Shown: positions 59,668 through 64,000 of the stretch, piece by piece
Numbering within the stretch: position 1 is the first letter of the stretch
Layout of the letters: each line of letters begins with the position of its first letter
Source of the DNA: Loripinus fragilis
Lineage: Eukaryota; Mollusca; Bivalvia; Lucinida; Lucinidae
NCBI GenBank assembly: GCA_964019695.1
Contig: OZ026517.1
Location: 55,731,672-55,795,671, forward strand
Direction: 5' to 3'
DNA length: 64,000 nucleotides
The notes under the pieces: generated by a model
What the model was told of the DNA's origin: nothing
Database searches by the model: none
The model's input: only the letters and a program-made list of their open reading frames with translations
Translations under genes and position numbers: made by a program

Positions 59668-61011
59668 CAGCTACTTTCCATTTTTTTTCTAGATTGCGAT
59701 TTTTGTCATAATTATTTACATACTCTGTGACTTAAGATCTGATGCTACCATGTATTGTAAGATGCAAATCATTGTTTGTTCTTTGTTTAATTAAAGGACA
59801 TGTATAGCACAGTAACAACAAAACATTTTATCTTGAAAATGATTTTAATATCCGGCAAAAATCTGGTATGCCATCTTACACATAGTAACATCACTATTAG
59901 TTCTAAGGACAGCTTTGATTCGTTTTGGCATAGCAGAATGCAGGACATCTAGGTCTTCTAAATTCAAGTTGCACCAAATTTAATGGTGATTTCTCAAAAT
60001 GCCTGTCTTTTATATTTGACATCCGACCAACGTGACGCTTTAATATGCTGCAGTCAGCATCTATCGGCTCAGATCTAGACTTAAAGATGACAAATCAAAT
60101 ATATCACTACACTGGTTCCTGGTGAACGCGTGTATATTTTGCACAGCTATTGCCAGATGCGTTATCATTTTGAATGTTTGGGACATAGTGCATTCATATC
60201 AGGTGTTCTATATCCCTTATGGTATTATTCTGATATGCCTTTCTGGTGAGTGTTTCATTTACAAGTTGATGACACCTTTAAAGGTCACGGGATAGCCCCC
60301 TAACTACGACTCCCAGTGGAATTTTACACATTCATCAATGTAATTTGGATAAGTATTTTCGTGTTTCAGACGCCAGACATTCTGGCTTTGTGATAAGAAT
60401 AGGTCTGGAGTGTGTGTTCATCTAAAAAGATGACATTTTCCAATCTTCAAACAATTTCATAACCTCTTGGTCCATTTTAACTATTTGGCAGGACTTTCGT
60501 TTTGATCTTTCTTCTAATAAACGACAATCACTATGTAGCATCAATTTTGAACATCCCAAATGCGCTTAAATATATTTTAAAGTAAATTTGTAAAGTTATA
60601 AAATTTGTGCAGCCCACTAGTGCACGTACACCCAAGACAGTCAAGTGACTCATTGTTGATACACTCGATAGCTACAACTATCAAAGTATATTCACAATGC
60701 TTTATAACTGTCCACCACAGATGTATTTACTGCTCTCCCTATTAGACCATAATTTGAAATAGAGCTTTGATAAGCGTCTTTGATTTGCTAAAATATATAA
60801 TCAACTTTTTCTGAAGTTAAAACTTGATGCAAAAATCTCCAACAACAATTCATATTGTTACTCACAATAACTGTATATATCGTTTGTGTAGTAGCAGAAA
60901 AAAGCATATACATTGAACAAAGCATATGTTTATAACAATCACATAAGCAAGTATATGGTATGTAAATAATTATGACAAAATTGCTTTCTATAAAAAATTG
61001 GAAAGCAGCTG
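59668..61011 (-). mobile_element. Tc1-like transposon nested in the LINE
   Basis: Inverted ends of about 56 bp begin CAGCTACTTTCCA (59668) and, from the right, CAGCTGCTTTCCA (61011). They include an exactly inverted 22-bp stretch (59703-59724 with 60958-60979, TTTGTCATAATTATTTACAT...). TA lies on both sides (59666-59667, 61012-61013). LINE homology stops at one TA and resumes at the other, which confirms the borders. 1344 bp. Confidence 0.85.
59860..60470 (-). pseudogene. Tc1-like transposase, C-terminal relic
   Basis: Minus strand: RLENVIFLDEHTLQTYS (about 60400-60450) resembles the NVIFSDE block with the second catalytic Asp. NLEDLDVLHSAMPKRIKAVL (about 59920-59980) resembles the C-terminal SMPRR/MPKR helix region of Tc1 transposases. 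Between them the sequence is too decayed to place the DNAP box. Many stops. Confidence 0.6.
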
Positions 61012-61330
61012 TATATGGTCCTAGCATAGATCCTTGTGGCACACTAATGTTCATTAGAACAGATTCTGACAGATTTCCATCTATCGTGACAGTTTAATAG
61101 CGACCACTAAGATATGAAGACATCCACTCCAGTGGTTTTCTTGCTATTCCGAACATATGTTCGAGATAATGTAACAGGGTCCTGTGATCAATAGTATCAA
61201 ATGCTGCCGAGAGATCCAGCGTCACCAGAACAGTGACATTATTTTGATCCAGAGATTGGAGAATGTCATTCTGTACTTTCAACAATGCTGTTTCAGTAGG
61301 ATGAGATTCTCTGTATGCCAACTGGTGTTC

Positions 61331-61718
61331 TTGGTGTTAAATGTTCAGCTGTGCGAGTGCTGACCACCTTTTCAAGAACCTTTGATACAGTGGGCAAGTT
61401 TGATACTGGCCCAAATTCAAAATTATATCACAGAAATGTTCCTCATAAGGTTCTTACGTGTATTAAAAATAAAACTCTTTTACATAACATCTGATCGATT
61501 GGCCCAGATTCAAACTAATTACTCACAAAAGTTTCTCATCACTCACATCTATGATATTTTATATCACCATCCTCATGTACCAAAGTTGCTCATTTGAATT
61601 CATACTGGGTAACAAAAGTGCCTCCAGGGCTCAACATTCGGGTGAGCGATCCAGGACCACCATGATCCTCTTGTTTTATAAATATGGGAAAGTATAAACA
61701 ATCTGGTACAAGCCTTAT
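61331..61718. other. No certain feature; upstream of LINE fragment
   Basis: 61331-61400 may continue the LINE upstream in decayed form. Nothing else seen. Confidence 0.3.
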
Positions 61719-61916
61719 TAGGGTAAAGACGGATAACTTCGGACATCAGGTATATTCGGACATATATTTGCAAAGAGTGGAAATCCAGAGCCGTCTCATC
61801 AGGATTTTCCCTTTTTTTATAGTTAATTTACTTTTCCATTCCAATAATTAAAATTGAAACGTACAAGGCCACTGTCCGGCTTTACCTGATGTCCGAAGTT
61901 ACCTGACTTTACCCTA
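61719..61916. mobile_element. MITE with TAGGGTAAAG ends
   Basis: Inverted ends of about 34 bp: TAGGGTAAAGACGGATAACT, then TCGGACATCAGGTA at the left; the right end mirrors it (TACCTGATGTCCGA, AGTTACCTGACTTTACCCTA) with a few mismatches. 198 bp, non-coding. Confidence 0.8.
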
Positions 61917-63329
61917 GTACAACCTGATCGTCGTGTTGAGTTCTTATTTCTATTTCAGACCAAAAGTGATTTACTAAAATTTCAAATTTTAAGATTTAGA
62001 GATTTTAAAACGCGAAAAGATGCTATTCATTCCGGGGGCTGGGGCGCACTCAATATACAAGCGTAGATAGGTACGTGCCAATCAAATGGGTCTTAATTTC
62101 AGAGTCTGTCTGGAACGGGGTTTGGTAGGTCATCACAAAAACATAATGCGGATGGATTCAAACATATATGTCCGGAAAGGGTGTGGAAAACTTTAAAATA
62201 AAAAGAAAAGAATGATTAAAATATAACACTGTAAATGAGGAAAAGAATCATGGGAATTGACTCAACGATGGTGGGTTACATTTTCATCTATTTTTGTCTG
62301 GAAAGTCGTGTCTGGAAGGGATCAAATTGGCATGACCCTACCCATTTGGATAGTGAGTGGGCACCTTCATACATTATTTGTTCCGCCTGTCCTTTTTTTA
62401 ACTGAGTAGGCATTGCGTCATATTTACATTGTTTATGTGTATGACTTATAATGGGAACCCTGATATCAAGTTAAATATAGATTAAATTGAATAGTTAATC
62501 TAAATTTAAATTGAAAGTTACTGTACCGGAACCTGAAACTTATTATTTAAAGCGAGATCACGGAGTATGTGCGTGATATGTGACACAGAATCGACCAACA
62601 GGTATAGAACTTAATCATGGTGTATGTGTTTCAAGGGAAAAAAGAACATTAAAATTCAAATTGGGTCAACACACTTTATGATCTGAGTCTTTCTGTATTT
62701 CCATACTTTGGGTATGCGAGAGGCCGATGCGCAGGCTCGTCTGAGCATTGACTGAACGCCCAAAATCTCACGTGCTACATGTAGCCCAAATTTGATTTAG
62801 AGAATTAATTTAAAATTTGACTATTCTGACACCCTTGAACTAGTACATATTATTATAGATGCTGAATTTTGTCTGTAATATCCAGTACCACAATACATTT
62901 GTATATATTGTATTATGCTTGTAAATTCAGAAATAAAATATTGTTTAAACTAAATGATTTTAACTGTTATTGTTTTTAATACAAAGGTTTTTAATGCCGT
63001 ATGTGTCGTACTCCAGACGTGCTTTAAACCATTACAACTTTTCTAGCTTTTAATTTGGTTAGCCCGTTTTATCAGAAACATTAATTTATCTTTTTCACTT
63101 TATATTGTACATTATATCAAAGGGTCTGCATGAATGGCAATTAAGAAGGCCCTTTTTACTGTTAAATAAATTTTGTCTGTTTGGCTGAAAACATAATAAA
63201 AATGCCACAATTTTGCTTGCATATCATGCGCAAAAGCCTCCGATAAACTCAATGCTGAGTTATACAGGGGGTCAAGAGGTCTACAGATCGGTCGGAGTCT
63301 TCATTAACGTCCATATTCTGTGTGTGCAA
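61917..63329. other. No recognised gene
   Basis: CATACTTTGGGTATGCGAGA at about 62702 resembles CATACTTTGAGTATGCAAGC at about 21828, a shared fragment of an unidentified repeat. No coding motif. Confidence 0.35.
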
Positions 63330-63334
63330 GCAGC

Positions 63335-63635
63335 CATGTGCGGATCCAAAGGAGGGGGACAGAGGGTCGGGACCTCCCTTGAAAAATCACAAAAATATAG
63401 GGTTTCTTAGTAATTCTGGTCCAGATCCCCTGAAAAATTACGAAGCTGCCGAGCCAGCAGTCAATGTTGAGCCATCATCAGCACGACAGCGAAACGCCAT
63501 TTAAATGGCGTTTCGCTCTCGGACCGATGATTGCCCGCTTATAGCGATATTTGGATCCTCTCACCCCTCATCAACGAAACAAAAAACGTTGTCGAAGTAG
63601 GACCCCCGCTGACAAATCTTCTTGATCCGCGCATG
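63335..63635 (+). mobile_element. MITE, CATG-GCGGATCC family, copy 4 (best preserved)
   Basis: Ends CATGTGCGGATCC and GATCCGCGCATG. GCAGC is duplicated perfectly (63330-63334, 63636-63640). A perfect 30-bp palindrome lies at 63488-63517 (half: AGCGAAACGCCATTT). Colinear with 53935-54207. Non-coding; small frames across it are chance. Confidence 0.85.
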
Positions 63636-63640
63636 GCAGC

Positions 63641-64000
63641 GATGTCTCTGGCATGTCTGCGCATTTACGCAGGCTCAACTCGACAATGCGAGCTACCAAA
63701 CTTTTATGTGCTGGCTCATTTGCTTTTTTTATTGGTGCGTTATCAATTTCAACCCATTGGTTATATTTGTTCGGTTTCCCATTTTGCAAACCAGTTAGCG
63801 AAATTCGGTTTCCCAATCCTATCCCTGGTCATTAACGTCAAATGCAACACAATGGTTTATGTGCACAGCGATGACTCGGATCAGCCTTTGTGTCCGTTCG
63901 GTCTGATCAGACTGAGACCGGTATTAATTTAGTCCTTATGTTAAACTAAAGAGCAAAGAATAAACAATCTTGCCCGACAAACTATTTGTACGTTTAACAA
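63641..64000. other. No recognised gene
   Basis: A frame runs to 63932 on the plus strand and another opposes it; neither has a known motif. GGTCTGATCAGACTGAGACC-like palindromic sequence near 63899 resembles the GC-rich palindromes at 23.2 kb. Confidence 0.35.

Larger units (their letters stand above)
58847..61330 (-). pseudogene. CR1/L2-like LINE ORF2, minus strand, split by a Tc1-like insertion
   Basis: In coding order on the minus strand: 61321-61094 has STETALLKVQNDILQSLDQ, TLDLSAAFDTIDH (catalytic Asp region) and SSYLSGRY. 61054-61015 has SVPQGSMLGP. After the insertion, 59660-59540 carries a decayed ADD-like and LSFKPTD stretch. 59495-59124 has TVGDSDIRPSSSARNLD, LDYCNALLSDVP, KNTAARVGTKKSRYCHITP and LLWLPVQYRV. 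59044-58847 has RSHNNRLIFEVPRSRT and KLWNAIPPGVQD. These are the palm, thumb and C-terminal landmarks of CR1/Jockey-group LINEs. Frameshifts and stops make it dead. The 5' half (ORF1, endonuclease) is not in view. Confidence 0.85.

Overview
The window looks like about 64 kb of AT-rich, repeat-dominated animal DNA. The most likely source is a bivalve mollusc. The basis is the mix of repeats: tRNA-headed SINEs ending in GGGACGTAA, short elements carrying CCGT microsatellites and internal 140-155 bp tandem repeats rich in AGGTCA half-sites, and LINE, Tc1/mariner and foldback relics of kinds I associate with bivalve genomes. The species call rests on recognition, not on a search. I see no intact host gene, no operon and no genuine rRNA or tRNA. 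Almost all short open frames are spurious or are broken pieces of transposon genes.

Layout. 1-10 kb: SINE copies, a hairpin-headed element with 151-bp internal repeats (1226-2734), the first copy of a 5-bp-TSD MITE family (5275-5517), a tandemly duplicated SINE head (6501-6824) and the dead 3' half of a LINE (7.70-9.54 kb). 10-20 kb: an ATTCG-rich MITE (11191-12250), a MITE with perfect 20-bp ends (13116-13376), and the most interesting object, a roughly 5-kb element (about 13910-18920). It has inverted flanks of about 270 bp around a broken gene with N-terminal zinc-ligand clusters, a FEN1/XPG-like nuclease segment and a C-terminal cysteine-rich CXC segment. The gene has an internal deletion and a SINE insertion with a perfect 14-bp TSD. 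19.5-20.7 kb: a second hairpin-headed element whose seven repeats carry nuclear-receptor-like half-sites. 22-31 kb: a 497-bp foldback element, more MITEs, a (TTAC)n tail on a minus-strand SINE, and an inverted second copy of the ATTCG MITE.

32.6-37.9 kb: a foldback array of roughly 175-bp repeats running plus then minus. It is interrupted by a mariner, which is itself interrupted by a TTAA-flanked MITE. 39-45 kb: a hAT-like MITE, a TA-flanked MITE, a reversed array of AGGTCA-bearing repeats, and the minus-strand 3' end of a reverse-transcriptase element. 46.5-53.1 kb: dispersed copies of a roughly 1.1-kb unit, apparently split by a 4.3-kb element with TAGTCAGGG ends, plus a Tc1 relic. 54-64 kb: two more 5-bp-TSD MITE copies, a reverse-transcriptase element with its 3' tail, and a CR1/L2-like LINE on the minus strand split by a Tc1-like transposon.

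The genes do not form a pathway. Their relationships are insertion order: several nestings (LINE/Tc1, array/mariner/MITE, nuclease element/SINE) give relative ages. Positions of target-site duplications and terminal repeats were read from the sequence. Superfamily names are inference from recalled family features.
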